Shown: positions 11,100 through 23,163, numbered from the stretch's first letter. The stretch is DNA of 64,000 bases from Adiantum capillus-veneris (GCA_014529385.2 CM043960.1:24714896-24778895), one strand, 5' to 3'. Program-made: numbers and translations. Notes: generated by a model not told the origin, from the sequence alone.

Positions 11100-13740
11100 T
11101 AGTATGTAGGAAAGAGATTGGTATTGAAGAAGAAAGAGAGACACATAGCCGAATTCCAAGCTTATTTGGTATGGAGTTGCTTCGCTGGGACCTGTTGTTG
11201 ATTTAACAATCCACTATCACATGGGTGATGTGGTCCTTGTTGTGATTGAGAAGCTTTAGGCTTCCATACCATCTTTGTTTATAGGTGGTTTTGGGTCCAT
11301 GATGCCAAGATCTCCTTGTAGCTTTTCCATGGTTGAATTTGTCTTTGTGCTGCCTAGTAGCCAAATTTGCTTATTAGCTTTATAGTATCCTTGTGCAATG
11401 AGGAGATTCTTTGGTATTTTCTTTTGCACTATGTGTTGTTGTGAATAGTGGTGGGCCTTGGAAGTAATTGCAACAAATCTCTTCTTCATTATAGACTTGG
11501 GATGCTTCTCCCTAGTTGGTTGTCATTTTCATGTATATTTGGACCTTGGTTTTGATATCATGCATGGATTTTCTTTGACAATTGTTTGTAGCATGTGATG
11601 TGGAGATGGTAGCCACAAATCTCTTTGACCATCATAAAACCCAACAGACGTTAACATGTGATTAGTGAGTCATCCTTTTTACACATTTTCCTTTGGCTCC
11701 TGGCTTTCTACTTGTTTGTGCTTGTCACTATCACTTATTTGTGGATGTTGACTAGTGCTTTTGGCACTAATACCTATCTGATGTTCTTTGTTTATCTCTA
11801 AGTGAGAGGTACTTTTGGCCCTAAGACCTATATAATGTTTTTTGTTTTTCTCTAAGTGAGGGGTACTTGGGGAATAGGCCCTTGGCTTCTTATCCATAGT
11901 ACGTGGTGGCAAGTCATCTATTGGGTTGAGGAAACTTGTGGCATAACATATCCATCCCTAGGGAAGAGATATCTCTTGGATTAGTTGATGTAGATGCATA
12001 TGTAGTCTCTATGTCAGAGGTGTTAATAATCTCTGCTTTAATTTTACCCTTTCCTTCATACGTGGCTTTAATGATGCTTGAGCTAAATGGAACTAGAGAT
12101 TTTAGCTATGAATATATTAAGACTGCCATTGGTTCCAATTGCTACACCAATGGTACATGTAATTGCAACTCCTTTTTCCTTGAAAGAGATAAGAAAAGAC
12201 TAGTAGCTCCTCCATAGTAGCAACAAATCGTAATGTACCATCCATTTTGACCAAGAGGTACCTTGTCAAATGCCTCTCCTAGATCCATCACTTTCAATTC
12301 CTTCTTAGGTTGCTTTTGGATGTAAAGAGTATCCACCATCACATTTGTCCCTTTTGGAAGCAAATACTTGCTGAGAATGCTCCAAATTTGGATAGATACC
12401 ATATTGCACTTTGTATTTGGTTGAGTAAAGCTAAGTATTAGATGTTAGCTCCATTTACACAATCCAACATAATTCCAACCATGATGGGTGGTACAATGGG
12501 AGGGTTAGGGCTATTAGAGACTGCTTTACCCTTTCTGGTCATCTATCGATGAAACTTGAGGTTGAACCTCCTTTTGGTTGAGATTTGTGATTGGGCGCAC
12601 TTAGTGGGGAAGTTTTTATGTTGGGGCCTAATGATTTTTGCTTTAGAGACCTTTAAGCTTGTCAGATATCACTGAGCATTGCTTTGAGCAATTTTTGTCA
12701 AAATATTTGTTGCATTTATTTTCTTTGAGTCTTTTGGCAAAGAAGATTTAACCTTAAAGGGTGCAAGAGCTCCAAGACATGGGCCAACATTGATTGCAAC
12801 TGTTTGATGAATGCCTAGAGCTTTGGGATGTTGGAAATTTTTGTCAAAATATTTGTTGCATTTATTTTCTTTGAGTCTTTTGGCAAAGAAGATTTAACCT
12901 TAAAGGGTGCAAGAGCTCCAAGACATGGGCCAACATTGATTGCAGCTGTTTGATGAATGCCTAGAGCTTTGGGATGTTGGACTTAACCATATTTATCACT
13001 TTTGGTAGCTTCAATACTATTAGCTTTGCGGATCTAATGGCTACTGCAAGGGTTTGACATTCCTTTAAGGAGGAGGTGCGTTGAGATCGTCTCCACTTGG
13101 AAATCGTTGGTGCTTTGCACTAAGAGATTTGAGTAGGTTTGTTGTCTCTTACTTCACTAAGTCATGGGCCATGAGAAAAGAGTAGAGAATATGGCAGTAA
13201 GAGGTTGATGCATTTCAACCCAGTCTTTTCCCAAAATTAACTCCTCTTTCATGCTTCCAAGTGTAGTGGCATAAAAGCTTCCTTTAAAATATTAGGTCTA
13301 ATGGGTAATGTTGTCTTAAGCTTGCCTATACACGATTGGGAGGAACCTTCATATCAATTATGGTTCATGAGGTTTCTTAAATCTTAGGTTGGCCTAGAAG
13401 AATCCAAGCCTTGCAAGCAAGCAAGTTAAACTTAATCCCTTCATCCAACAAAGATGAGCACGTGCATTGAAGCCCATACCTATCCATGAGACTGATTAGT
13501 ATGTGGGAAAGGTTGAGGATCTACCTTTCTCCTCTACTTGTTGTAACTTAAGATTTCATGAGTCTTTGGTGTCTCTTGGCTAGTAGGGCTTGGAGCTCTA
13601 GCTTAATTTTCCTCTATCTCTTGAACCTCATTTACTACACAAGTCTTAGCGCGTTCCTTGTTAGTGGTAGGTTGAGAGGGTAGAGACTCACCATTTTGTA
13701 CCTCTTTTGGATTTGCTTTCTTACAACCGAAGAGTTTCAA
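11100..13740 (-). mobile_element. Degenerate retroelement, retropepsin-like remnant
   Basis: The minus strand between about 13500 and 13180 reads, across frames, as a retroviral-type aspartic protease. A DEG triad sits where DSG or DTG is expected (LLDEGIKFNLLACKAW then LGQPKI, about 13480-13400). Further on comes GSFYATTLGSMKEE then LILGKDWVEMHQPLT (about 13285-13200), matching the ILG-DW block of LTR-element proteases. The catalytic Ser/Thr is changed to Glu. Lower coordinates hold only short minus-strand frames of unknown origin (for example 12402-12142), probably the rest of the same element. The assignment rests on the two protease blocks alone. Confidence 0.42.
12691..12980. repeat. Tandem duplication, two 144-bp units
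   Basis: Copy 1 is 12691-12834 and copy 2 is 12837-12980, separated by two A residues. By eye they differ at a single base (GCAACTG versus GCAGCTG). The near identity within otherwise decayed sequence indicates a recent duplication. Confidence 0.95.
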
Positions 13741-15120
13741 ACTTCTAGAATGCCACCGTCAATTATCATATTCACTGATCTGTTGATCAAACGAACTACA
13801 GTCTAAAGATATTTATATTAAAGACCATCAAATAACTTAGCATGAGATAAAATGCTGTGAATTCTTTCTTGAATTGTGCGTTTCATTCTCTCAATAACTC
13901 CATTTTGGGTAAGTGTATGAGGAGTAGTAAGCTCTCACTTAATTCCATGTGTATCACAAAAACTTTGAAATTCATTGAAGATATATTCTCCACCATTATC
14001 AATCCTTAAGCAATTAAGCTTCCTAGTTGATTTATTTTGTTTGAATAAAATCCATCTCTCCACGATAGGAAAGGAATCATCTTTGTGCTTGAATGAACAT
14101 GCCCATGATTTGCAACTTGTATCATCTATAAAAGTGATAAAATATGTAGCATCACCTAGTGACTTGGTAGAAGTAGGTCCACACACATCTAAATGCACTA
14201 GATCTAACTTCTCAAGTTTCTTCTTGTTTGATAGAGTAGTAGGGGATGATATAGCATGCTTTCCATACATACAATTATCATACAATTCAAAACCCCAAAA
14301 GTTCAAAACAAGCAAGTTACCCAAACGAGAAAGAACTTTCAATCCTTTTGGGTTCAAATGGCCTAACCAACTATGCCACAAAGAGCTATTTGGATGCTCA
14401 ACTATATTAAAAACATTATCTCGGACTATACATATAAAGGGTAAAGAGGACCACACTTGGCTCATTTAGCCAAGACCAAAGATCCTCTCACAATCTTCCA
14501 AGTGCCATTGCCAAAGCATGTATGATAGCCAGAATCATCCAACTGCCCAATGAAAATCATAACCTTGGTGGGAGTAGGCACATGTCTCACATACTTGAGC
14601 ACAAATGGAAAGCCATGAGCAAGCCTAGATTTATGTCACCCTCACCCATGATATCATACGTAGATTCATTGCCCAAATATATGCATCCATGTATAATAAC
14701 ATCGTAGGTAGAAAACCACTCCCTATGATGAGTAACCTAAAAGTATGCATCAGAATCCAAGATCCAATTATTTAGCTAAATGAGCCATCTTTGTTCGTCA
14801 GATAGCATGCAAATCAACAGATAGAGTATCACCATTATCACTACCAACAACATTAATTTCCTCTATATTTGCCTTTTCTTTTTCCTCTTTTTTACATTCT
14901 CGTATTTTTTCTTCTTCTCATCTTCTTAAAGCAGTTCTTCTTGATGTGACCCTTCTTCCCACAATGAAAGCATTCAAGATCCTTTTTATCTCAAGACTTA
15001 CTATGATGTCCACAAGATTTATTGCGCTCAAGGGACTTCCCCCTAAAATGATTTCTCTCTCTCAACATTGAGGGCAACACTTTGCTTGCCTTGGTCCACA
15101 TGATTCCATCTTATCTCCCT
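13741..15120 (-). pseudogene. Ty1/copia gag end, protease and integrase remnant
   Basis: Read on the minus strand from high to low coordinate. A CCHC zinc knuckle CFHCGKKGHIKKNC (14972-14931) is followed by a decayed protease (WILDS near 14760, then YLGNE and GEGDI near 14690-14630). A GAG-pre-integrase domain follows (SSLWHSWLGHLNPKGLKVL, about 14380). The integrase core then reads KLDLVHLDVCGPTS, YFITFIDD and LRIDNGGEYIFNEF (about 14210-13960). After a stop at about 13935, NGVIERMKRTIQERIHS supplies the third acidic residue. The D, D and E positions are therefore all still visible, although the frame is broken. RT and RNase H are absent and no LTR was found next to it, so it is an isolated fragment. 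Confidence 0.88.
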
Positions 15121-15208
15121 AAAAACCAAGATGCCGACTTCATCATCAAATTTAGGGTACCACTTGTATGTGTAGAATTAATGACAGTAGTAACATAACT
15201 CAAATTTT

Positions 15209-15465
15209 ATGCATCTCAAGTGAATGCCCAATGTGATCTTATTGTTTATTTTCTCATGTAGGTATCTATTTTACTTACTTGACATGATGCTAGGTTGGGA
15301 AACTCTTGAGGTGTGGTACTTAAGGTCCCCCAAGTAGGTATACATAGAGAATTCTACCCACATTTTATAATAGTTTAATTCATTACTATGGTTGGTTGAT
15401 TAGAGCAATCTCTCTCTCATGCATCCTTTCTATAACTCTATGCTTCTACATTGTTCACTTTGACA
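15209..15465 (+). repeat. 5' LTR of the 15.2-19.4 kb element
   Basis: It shares blocks in order with 19120-19401: TGAAT-CCCAATGTGATC, TTGACATG, TGCTAGGTTGGGAAA, GTACTTAAGGTC, GGTTGGTTG, GAGCAATCTCTCTCT. It ends TTTGACA directly before the primer-binding site. The start is degenerate (TATGC where the 3' copy has TGTGA). Confidence 0.75.
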
Positions 15466-15478
15466 TGGTATCAAAGCC
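15466..15478 (+). other. Primer-binding site, initiator tRNA-Met type
   Basis: TGGTATCAAAGCC starts at the first base after the LTR end. It matches the TGGTATCAGAGC complement of the initiator tRNA-Met 3' end used by plant copia elements, with one change (A for G). This sets both the orientation and the LTR boundary. Confidence 0.85.
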
Positions 15479-15799
15479 ATTGGCTTCTTGACAGTGGGAG
15501 ATCAACATGGCTCATGTGCCAGTAGCCACAATGGCCTTGGTTCTAGTTTCCTAGTTTGGTGGTGGTTTTTGCAACATGATTTAGCCAAAGAGAGGCACGT
15601 GAGCGGCAAAGAGGGGTAATTAGAGTTCCCAATACTTGTTTCGACGTGTGTGCTGAAGTTTAAGTCATTACTGTTTGGACACATGGGTTGGAGTTTAAGG
15701 CACATTGCATATGCCAAGGAACAAACATGACATATACAAAACACTATAACTCTTGTGCGCACAATCCATTGTTGTTGGCCGGATTATGGATAAGGTGTT

Positions 15800-15805
15800 G
15801 GGGGG

Positions 15806-15871
<66 letters not shown>
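15800..15871. repeat. G9 run followed by (GA)31 microsatellite
   Basis: Nine G residues, then an uninterrupted GA run of about 62 bases. Purine-only on the plus strand, so it is capable of triplex formation. Confidence 0.97.
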
Positions 15872-15873
<2 letters not shown>

Positions 15874-18800
15874 TTGATTCAAGGCAGAGACAATACTCGA
15901 TGAGAATAAATTAGTGAATGAACCATGTAATGTACAAGATGGTCGCTTATATAACCAAGATGAGGATGCAAATGACATAATTGATCGTGTCAGTGTACTG
16001 TGACCTAATTGAATGTGCCAAGTACATGGTACTAGCCTAGAGTGGTATCCCATAGAGCTAACAAAACCCCCTTCACCTCATAAGGTGAGTCTAACCTATG
16101 GGGTGACACCAAGCTAAAAAAAGGCTATCATATTGGGGGGAGAAGGTAGGAACACTAGTATTGGCTCCTTAAGCTCAAAGGTGATGATGCACCAGTGTGA
16201 CCCAAGAAAACTAACCATGTGTGCCTCAAAGACTGAACAAAAGTCAGTGTGGCTCAAAGGCGTGTGTTTTGGCACTTAGAAGTTGGCCCACAAGTGTCAT
16301 AAGCACACTCACAGGCTAGTATCATTGTACCACAAGATAAGTCCTTTAGGGGAGAGAGTTGTAGATGTGTGCTCATAGAATGTACTCGAATACAAGTGCT
16401 GGGGAAGTTGATGCATGTGCATTCTTATCATGTGCTTCTAGTAGCACAAACAATGTTTAAAACCAAATGCATGATATATACAGGTCAAACTAAAACCTAT
16501 TGGAAAAACCTTTGAGGTTATTTGTGCAATGCAATACAATAAAAGAACAAGTTATGGTTTTTCTGAGTATTTTCAAATTATTGAGCTTCTAGAAAGCGTG
16601 AGAACTTTTCTAGAATAGGCCAAACATTGAAAGTCATCCATTCAATGTATCTCCATTTGAAAGCAATGTGGGTTCTCATCCCTTGGGACTTGATCAAATC
16701 TACCATAATGAGAAATCTTGAATACGGCTTGGTAAGTCACCAAGAGCACAAGCCTTGAAGAGTCCCCTTCGGTTGCAGCTCTTGAGCCTAAAAATGAAAG
16801 CCATAATCTTGTTTTATTCTATAGTAGTAGATATCCAAACTTTGTGCTTTGGGATTGTCATTGGTTAGCTTTTAAAAGCCAACAACATTCCATAGATTGC
16901 TTCATTGTTTTCAAATTTAGCCAATGGAAATCATACTCAACTTTTTCATTTGGCGATGTTGCCAATCTTGTTATCTTCAGGAGCATGATGAAAGTGTAAA
17001 CAAGCTCATGTGAACAAGCCCGTGAATTAATTTTAAAAAGAATGACCTTTTAAAAGAGATCCAAAAATAATTAATTGACAGTGCGAAAGGTGGCCGAATA
17101 TGTAGTTGACAAAGGCAATGGTGATGAGGTCAAGAGAGAAAGTGACCTCATAATCCCATATTCACACTCATATGTTTTGTGTGTGAAGATAGACTTCCTA
17201 ATGTGTTTCTTGGTGTGGCTAAATCCAATTGGAGAAGCACAACCCTCTTGCAAGACTTTTTTGAGTCTTGACTAGAAACAACGAGGGCGATTAAGGAAAG
17301 ATGGGACAACTCCAATTTGCACTTTTAAAATCCAATTTATATCGTCCCTCATCTTGTTAGTTGATTTCAATCAGTGTTGATCCAACGTCATCGATTGGCA
17401 TGGTTGGATTAATAGATTCTTGAATTCTAAGCTTTACATAGATAGGTTTACCAACTTCTTCATAATCCACAACCTATAATAACGTGTTGTTCTCAAGCAA
17501 GCACTCATGTAGAACATATTCAAGCTTAGCCTAAACCTGCTTGCAAACATATGGATAAGTCACATTAGTGCATCCAGTACATTGTCATACATACTTGGAT
17601 CCCAACGTTCTCGGATAATGGTAATTGAAATCTTGAGGATCACCTATAATTTAAACCTCAAGGGTTCACCTATATGGAGTAATCCATATCACACATGCTT
17701 AAAGGGTATGTTAAAAGAATGCTTTGCTTATATACTCCAGATAATCAAAACAATTCCTTTTTCTATAGAAACTTATAGGTTTTTTTTTTTAAATTATGAA
17801 ATAAAAGTTCCCCTTTTGTAGATGTAGTTCTCCTATTTTTTATAAACTTTACCCAATAAAAACCCCTTACTTTGAACTTACAGTCTATACTTACATTTAT
17901 ATAAGTGACACTCCAAGACTTAAACTTGCTCTAACTGTGGATTTTTTTTTTGGAGGCTACTCAGCTTGCTTAACAAAATGAGAAATCGCAAATCTATCAA
18001 AGTTCAATTATTCCTCCTTTGATACTCCATGTAACTCCAACTACTCTTCATAGCACTCAAGATATCCTGCTAGATGGTAGCCTTCAAGGATACCCTCCTT
18101 ATAGAAAATTGAGTGTTTGGTGCTTTCAAGAGCTAACTCTTGCATCATATCTTGCGTCACTTTCTTTCTCTTTGGATACCAAGGTAGGGGCAAGCATAGA
18201 AACAAAAACCACATGGGAAAAATGAGGAAGGCTAGCCCTCTAGAAACAAGGATCGTCCCCTTCAACTAGCAGATGAAAGGCTATAGAGAATGTCCATGTT
18301 GCTAACTTTGAAGTGCATTACATGCACACCTTTGCCATAGTGGACTTTGGAGCAGACCCAAATTACCATGCCATATAAGGAAACCATCCTTTCATGTGGT
18401 AGCTCATGGTAGTGCAAGATTGGGGTTACAATTATCTCTACCTTCAACACAAAGGGGTAACAACATGGGTCAACCTCACAAGCCATGACTATAGAGACTT
18501 CAAACTTCCTTTTTCCCATTGCAAAGCCTAATAATTTTAATTTTTATTCTTGTATCGTACTGTTCAAATCCACCTAGTTCATCTACTACAAATTGCTTCG
18601 CCTCCCAATTCTTGGTTTCCAAACATGTATCAAAATTATTGTTTGTTCCTCACCGTAATTGATTTTCATGTTCCTATTTAAAATAGCACAACCAATTTCC
18701 CCATAATTTGCTACATCCTGTGATCTTGACCTACAGAGACATAAATGATTCTATCCACCCTGTCAGATTTGTGTTGGGTTCACCAAATATCTCGAAGTGT

Positions 18801-19119
18801 GTGAAGCTCCAATGGAGATCAGGAAGGCACCGTGCCTCTGGATGTGGATGGAAAATAGCCAAGGTGTGTTCCAAGATTTTTATCTTGTAAAATCTTGGAC
18901 GTGATGTGTTCACAGTTCACAAATGGGAATTCTTGGACATAGTGTGGTCTACAATTGAACTTTCTATAGGGCAACCGATGCTTAAGATGGATTTTTTTGG
19001 GTTACAGGTTGGCAATTGCAAATCCAAGGTGTATCTAGTAGAAGGCCCCTACTGGGGTGTCCATGGTAGCTTCTTCATTGACTTAGTCTTCCTACATATG
19101 TCCACAATGAGTTTCCCGA
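15872..19119. other. Interior of the LTR element, no recognised gene
   Basis: The longest open frames are 85 codons (minus, 18262-18519) and 79 codons (plus, 17582-17821). Neither shows a known domain. Sequence composition resembles the flanks. Confidence 0.5.
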
Positions 19120-19401
19120 TGTGATCTCGAGTGAATTCCCAATGTGATCCTATTTTTTATTTTATCATTTAGGTGTTTATTTCACTTAATTGACATGTTG
19201 CTAGGTTGGGAAATTCATGTGGGGGTACTTAAGGTCATCCAAGTAAATTAAAAAAAATATATATATATAGAGCATTCTGCTCCTCCCATTGTATAATCAT
19301 GTAATTTATTGTTGTGGTTGGTTGGTTTGAGCAATCTCTCTCTGGTTCTCTCTTGTGCATTGTCTCTTTAACTCTACACTTCTGCATCGTCAACTTCGAC
19401 A
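19120..19401 (+). repeat. 3' LTR of the 15.2-19.4 kb element
   Basis: Starts TGTGATCTCGAG and ends CTTCGACA, giving TGT...ACA ends, and shares its internal blocks with 15209-15465. It differs by an (AT)n insertion near 19255-19268. The expected polypurine tract before 19120 is not recognisable. Confidence 0.7.
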
Positions 19402-19939
19402 TATATGTGTCCCATGAAGAAGGAAATTAGCACAAAAGACATATCACTTTGACCCAACAAATACAGAGTTCATGCCTCTCTTATAAAAATAAGAAGAAGA
19501 AACTTTTCATCCATTAGCTTGCGATGTGGCACTAATCAACAATGCTTTACTAATAGTTTATATAAGCCAAAACGAGCTGAGGAACTTCTACTAAGGAAAT
19601 TCCAAAAAGACTTCGTTTTGGATTGGAAATAGGATATGTGGAGGATTTAATACGTGTCATTGATATTTTTCTCAAAGGGAAGGGGATGGTAGGGAGCACT
19701 CGATTAGTCGTATCCTTTACTTTTTTTGTGTGGCAAAACTCACAATTGTGAGTGGATTATATTAACACAAACAAAAAAATTACAAATTTCTGCCATGCTC
19801 GTGACGAGCCATGACAACTACAATGGGACATAACTACATCGACTGATAGGGGAGCCACCCCAAGGAAAGGAACGAGTCCACCTCTTCACCCAAGCAGGTT
19901 CGTCAAAGCAGTGTTGAATGTCTTGTTCCATTCATCAGA

Positions 19940-20564
19940 TCTTGATTGCTTCCCAATGGCGATGATCGCCCCCCTGCTTTCTTTGATTATCTCTGAGAAT
20001 TTAGCTGTTATAATGGTGTTCTCAAAGATGCGGGAATTCCTTGCTTTCCATACATGTTAAAAGTAGCAAAATCTCACTACTTGTGTTATGATAAGAAGCA
20101 CTTGACTTTTATATACTTTCCCTCCCAAGAAGAGATCATTCTTGTAGAATGCAATTTTCCAGGTTTTTTGAACCCATTTGCAATTTTTTTTTGCTAGGCC
20201 ACTAACTGCTGGGCATTCCTTGAAAAGATGAGCGAGGTCTTCACTAGCAGATCTGCATTGCAAGTAGCGATCCAGACCCCTAGTGAGAACCTTCATGCAA
20301 GTCAGCAAGGCTCCCCACAACACCTTCCATACGAAGACCTTCATCTTATGCGGCCAATGTAGGTGCCATATGTCCTTCAAAACTATTTCCCATCTTGACT
20401 CTGTCCATTGCTTGGCCCATAATTTGTTGAGTGGAGAGAACCACTCCTTCAAATACATAAGTGAGAAGTACACTCCCTTGGTTTGTGGTTTTAGAAAGTG
20501 TCCGTTCTTTGGCCATTGCCATGCTTTCCACTCGAATTTGGAATAACAATCTCACATATACCAC
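19940..20564 (-). pseudogene. LINE ORF2 C-terminal zinc-binding region (zf-RVT)
   Basis: The minus-strand frame reads WPHKMKVFVWKVLWGALLTC, then YLQCRSASEDLAHLFKECPA. This is the hydrophobic KVKxFxWKxLxGALLT block followed by a Cys...His...Cys set typical of the RVT zinc-binding family. After a stop at about 20057 the frame gives VWKARNSRIFEN, the usual terminal W-ARN block. One Cys of the zinc set appears replaced (QCRSAS where C-x2-C is expected). Upstream, KTTNQGSVLLTYVF and the alternative frame KGVYFSLMYLKEWFSPLNKL match the linker of this family. Confidence 0.85.
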
Positions 20565-20842
20565 CTGTTCATCAGTTCCAGGGATCTACTAATCAGCAAG
20601 CTTTCAGTCCCGTTGAGGTTAAACTGACAAGCTAATTGGTCTGTTCTTTTCTAGCTAAAATTGTTGTAGTCCCAAAGTTGGCTAATACGTTTGATACCTT
20701 TGTTATTAATTTTATGGAAACTTTCCTCCAGAAAGGGGTCATAGAAATGCTTATAGCCTTAGAGAGCCAAGGGGACCGATGAGTCATGGAAGTACCTTGT
20801 TAGTTCTCCCCACTCCAAACACTCAGTTGCCTTGTTGCATTT

Positions 20843-21910
20843 TCAAAAGATCTCGCCTGTTGATCCACCAAGGTTAAGGATGGCCCAATGAGGGGCAAAA
20901 AGCTTATCGTGTACTTTCAACCCTTTCCACATGCCACCTTTCGAGCATAATTTAGAATTGTCCATCATAGCCTTGACCATAATGGCCCAAGCCTGGTCTT
21001 GCTTAGTTGTTGTCACCACAAACTTAGCACATTGGGCCTTTGCATGGATGCTAGGGTTGAGAATCCCTAGACTGCCTTGCTCCATTGGTCTTGCAATTGT
21101 TTCCCATCTAGCCCAGTGCTAAGTCATAGAGTCTTTAGTTTTTTTTCCATAGGAATCTCTTCACAGGTTTCCAGAACTCTTTTAGTTGCATTTGGCTAGC
21201 TTAAGAAGTGGATCGTTGAAGGCTATATATGGGAGAATAAAGGAGTTGATGAATTTAATTCTACTCAAGAAGGAGAGAAGCACATATTCCCAGCTTTACA
21301 TCTTGGTCCTTGCTTTCTCCATAATTTAAAGGAATCTTTGCTTGTGGGTGATATCCACCTCTGAAGACGTCCTCAATGAATGAACAAGTGATCCTGTCCA
21401 TAGGCCTTATCTAGATCTAAATGTAGCAGGATACACTCTTTCTTAGTGAGAGCAACATATTCAATACCGACCATTGCTGCCAAAATGTTATCATATATGG
21501 ACCTTCCCTTAATAAAAACATGATGGTGAGGTGTGAGGACTTTGTCTACGAGGGGAGAAAGCCTAAGTGCTAAGGTGTTGGCTATAATTTTATAAGCAAC
21601 TGACATCACTGTTATGGGGCACCAATGCTTCAGATGGGAGCGGCAGACTTGTTTGGGGATAGGCTTGATAAGCCCCTTTTAATGCTCAAGTCTAAGACTC
21701 CATAAATTAGGGCTTGGTTAGCCATTTGCGTGATCGGGGATTTTAAATCTTCCCAAAATTCTTTGAAGAATTTAGTAGCCAACCTGTCCCAGCAAGGGGA
21801 TCGCTCTTTGCCAAGAGCTTGTAATGCAAGAGAGCATTCATCCTCAGTAAATAGCCTTTCCCATCTGTGAGCGAGTGAAACAAACCCTTTTCCTTTTAAC
21901 TTTGAGATCC
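20843..21910 (-). pseudogene. LINE reverse transcriptase remnant, catalytic centre missing
   Basis: Minus strand: SVAYKIIANTLALRLSPLVD, LTPHHHVFIKGRSIYDNIL and CILLHLDLDKAYG (21609-21400) are RT motifs 0 to A, including the first catalytic Asp region. After a stop at about 21373, the readable protein resumes directly with post-RT sequence (GSLGILNPSIHAKAQC and KGGMWKGLKVHDKLF, 21070-20880). The YADD-bearing motif C and the thumb were not found in any frame, so several hundred residues are probably deleted near 21370-21230. Upstream (21990-21640) frame-shifted RT N-terminal sequence is present. Confidence 0.8.
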
Positions 21911-22073
21911 CTAAAGAAGTGATCCTAATTGGCCTCCTTTGGATGGAAAAAGGTTTCTCTGGATATAATTCTAGCCTTCCTCACCTCCCCAAGTGGTGAG
22001 CCTTGAAGAGGTGAGCTCCAAATGAGAGTAATCTCTTTGCCCCCTGGGGGCAATGATCTTCCCGTTTGGTTTT

Positions 22074-22789
22074 TTAAGATTTAACACTTAATGGAAAGTG
22101 GTCTGAAAGACACTCTAAAGTAACTACCTTCAGTTCAAACCATGGGGGTAGCCAGCCAGCTTGATGAGAGCAGCCACCAGCATTTTGAAGGTTGGTGTAT
22201 GTGAACCCAAGCATGTTGCTCCATGGCCCTACCTCCCACAAGTCAATTAAGGCCCATTTCTCATAGAGACTTCTCCATTTAGATCTCTCAGATCTAGCTA
22301 GCATGTTTGATGCTCCAATTCTGTCTCTTTCCTTCTCCACCATATTAAAGTCTCCAATCGAAAGCCACTCCCCTTTAATATGAACACCCTTAAGCAGATC
22401 CCAAAGCCTTGCTCTTTCCTTTGCCGAGCAAGGACAAAATGTGTTGATGATTGTAATATGTTGATTTTCCCACTTAATCTTAATTCCTAGAGCTCTCCTA
22501 GAGGGATGATTGAACACCACTTCTGGTTCAAGATCTCTATCCACAATTGAGAGCACTCCATTGAATCCATCCATCCCTTCTCTGTAGAAGACCAGCTTGG
22601 TCCCCACTGCTTGTCGTCTTTTGCTAGATGCATCCAAGTGATGTTCTTGGATAGCCCAACAGTGAACACCCTTGTATTTTTTGAATTCCTCCCAGAAAAA
22701 TGAGTTTTTTTTTGGGTTTTAATCCCCTTCACATTCCAGACGAGAATACTAGCTCTTCCATTATTGTGAGAGGGGTACAAATTCCTCAA
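22074..22789 (-). pseudogene. LINE AP-type endonuclease domain
   Basis: Minus-strand frames give the start of ORF2 (SILVWNVKGI, about 22750) and then a long frame through GTKLVFYREGMDGFNGVLSI, INTFCPCSAKERARLW, WLSIGDFNMVEKERDRIG and LECLSDHFPLSVK. These match the exonuclease-endonuclease-phosphatase fold: the GDFN motif (catalytic Asp and Asn) and the SDH motif (catalytic Asp and His) are both intact. This enzyme nicks target DNA to start reverse transcription. A frameshift separates the first 70 residues from the rest. The 187-codon frame is the best-preserved part of this element. Confidence 0.88.
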
Positions 22790-22842
22790 CCTTTAGAGAT
22801 TCTTCTTCCATGCCCTCTTTCCTGTCACTATCCTCCATTGGA

Positions 22843-23163
22843 TCAATCCCATTCCCTTCGGTAACCTTGAGGTTTTTGAGTTAACATCCCGAAGAACCTC
22901 AAAGATATTATAATTAAGAATGGGGAAATGGGAACATTTGGCGGGGCTTCTTTCATCTGCCATGTTGTCCGTGCCTGGGATTTAAAGCACTTGCATGAAA
23001 TGTTGGAGACTTGGTGCCACCCTTCATCCTTGTTCCTAAACATTGGAGACAAAATAATTTTCTGAACCAGAGGGGATGCCGATTTTTTCTGGGCAGTGAA
23101 TGTGAAGCGATAACCGGGGGTGGCCTTACTATTGCTAGGATGGGCTTTGATGGGTTTCTCCAT
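22843..23163 (-). pseudogene. Possible LINE ORF1 remnant
   Basis: A 106-codon minus-strand frame lies just upstream of the endonuclease in LINE order. It has no zinc knuckle and no family match that could be recognised. Position alone suggests ORF1. It could also be chance. Confidence 0.35.

Larger units (their letters stand above)
15209..19401 (+). mobile_element. LTR element with copia-type primer site and non-coding interior
   Basis: Two related repeats in the same orientation bound this interval (15209-15465 and 19120-19401). The first is followed directly by a primer-binding site of the initiator-methionine tRNA type, as in copia elements. The 3.65-kb interior has no recognisable gag or pol: open frames are short and unrelated to known domains, and a (GA)n tract interrupts it at 15809. 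The pattern fits a non-autonomous large retrotransposon derivative, or a copia element decayed beyond recognition. The LTRs differ clearly from each other, so the insertion is old. No target duplication was found. Confidence 0.66.
19721..23163 (-). mobile_element. LINE, nearly full length in order but internally deleted
   Basis: Minus-strand order is ORF1-like segment, AP endonuclease, RT, post-RT block and C-terminal zinc region, ending in a T run (19721-19727) that is the probable poly(A) tail. About 3.4 kb remains, where a complete plant LINE is usually 6 kb or more. Stops and frameshifts break every domain. The RT lacks its central motifs (see the RT entry). Confidence 0.85.

Noticed and set aside
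22843-23163. Independent small gene
   Set aside because: Position directly upstream of LINE endonuclease makes an ORF1 remnant more likely; no domain either way.
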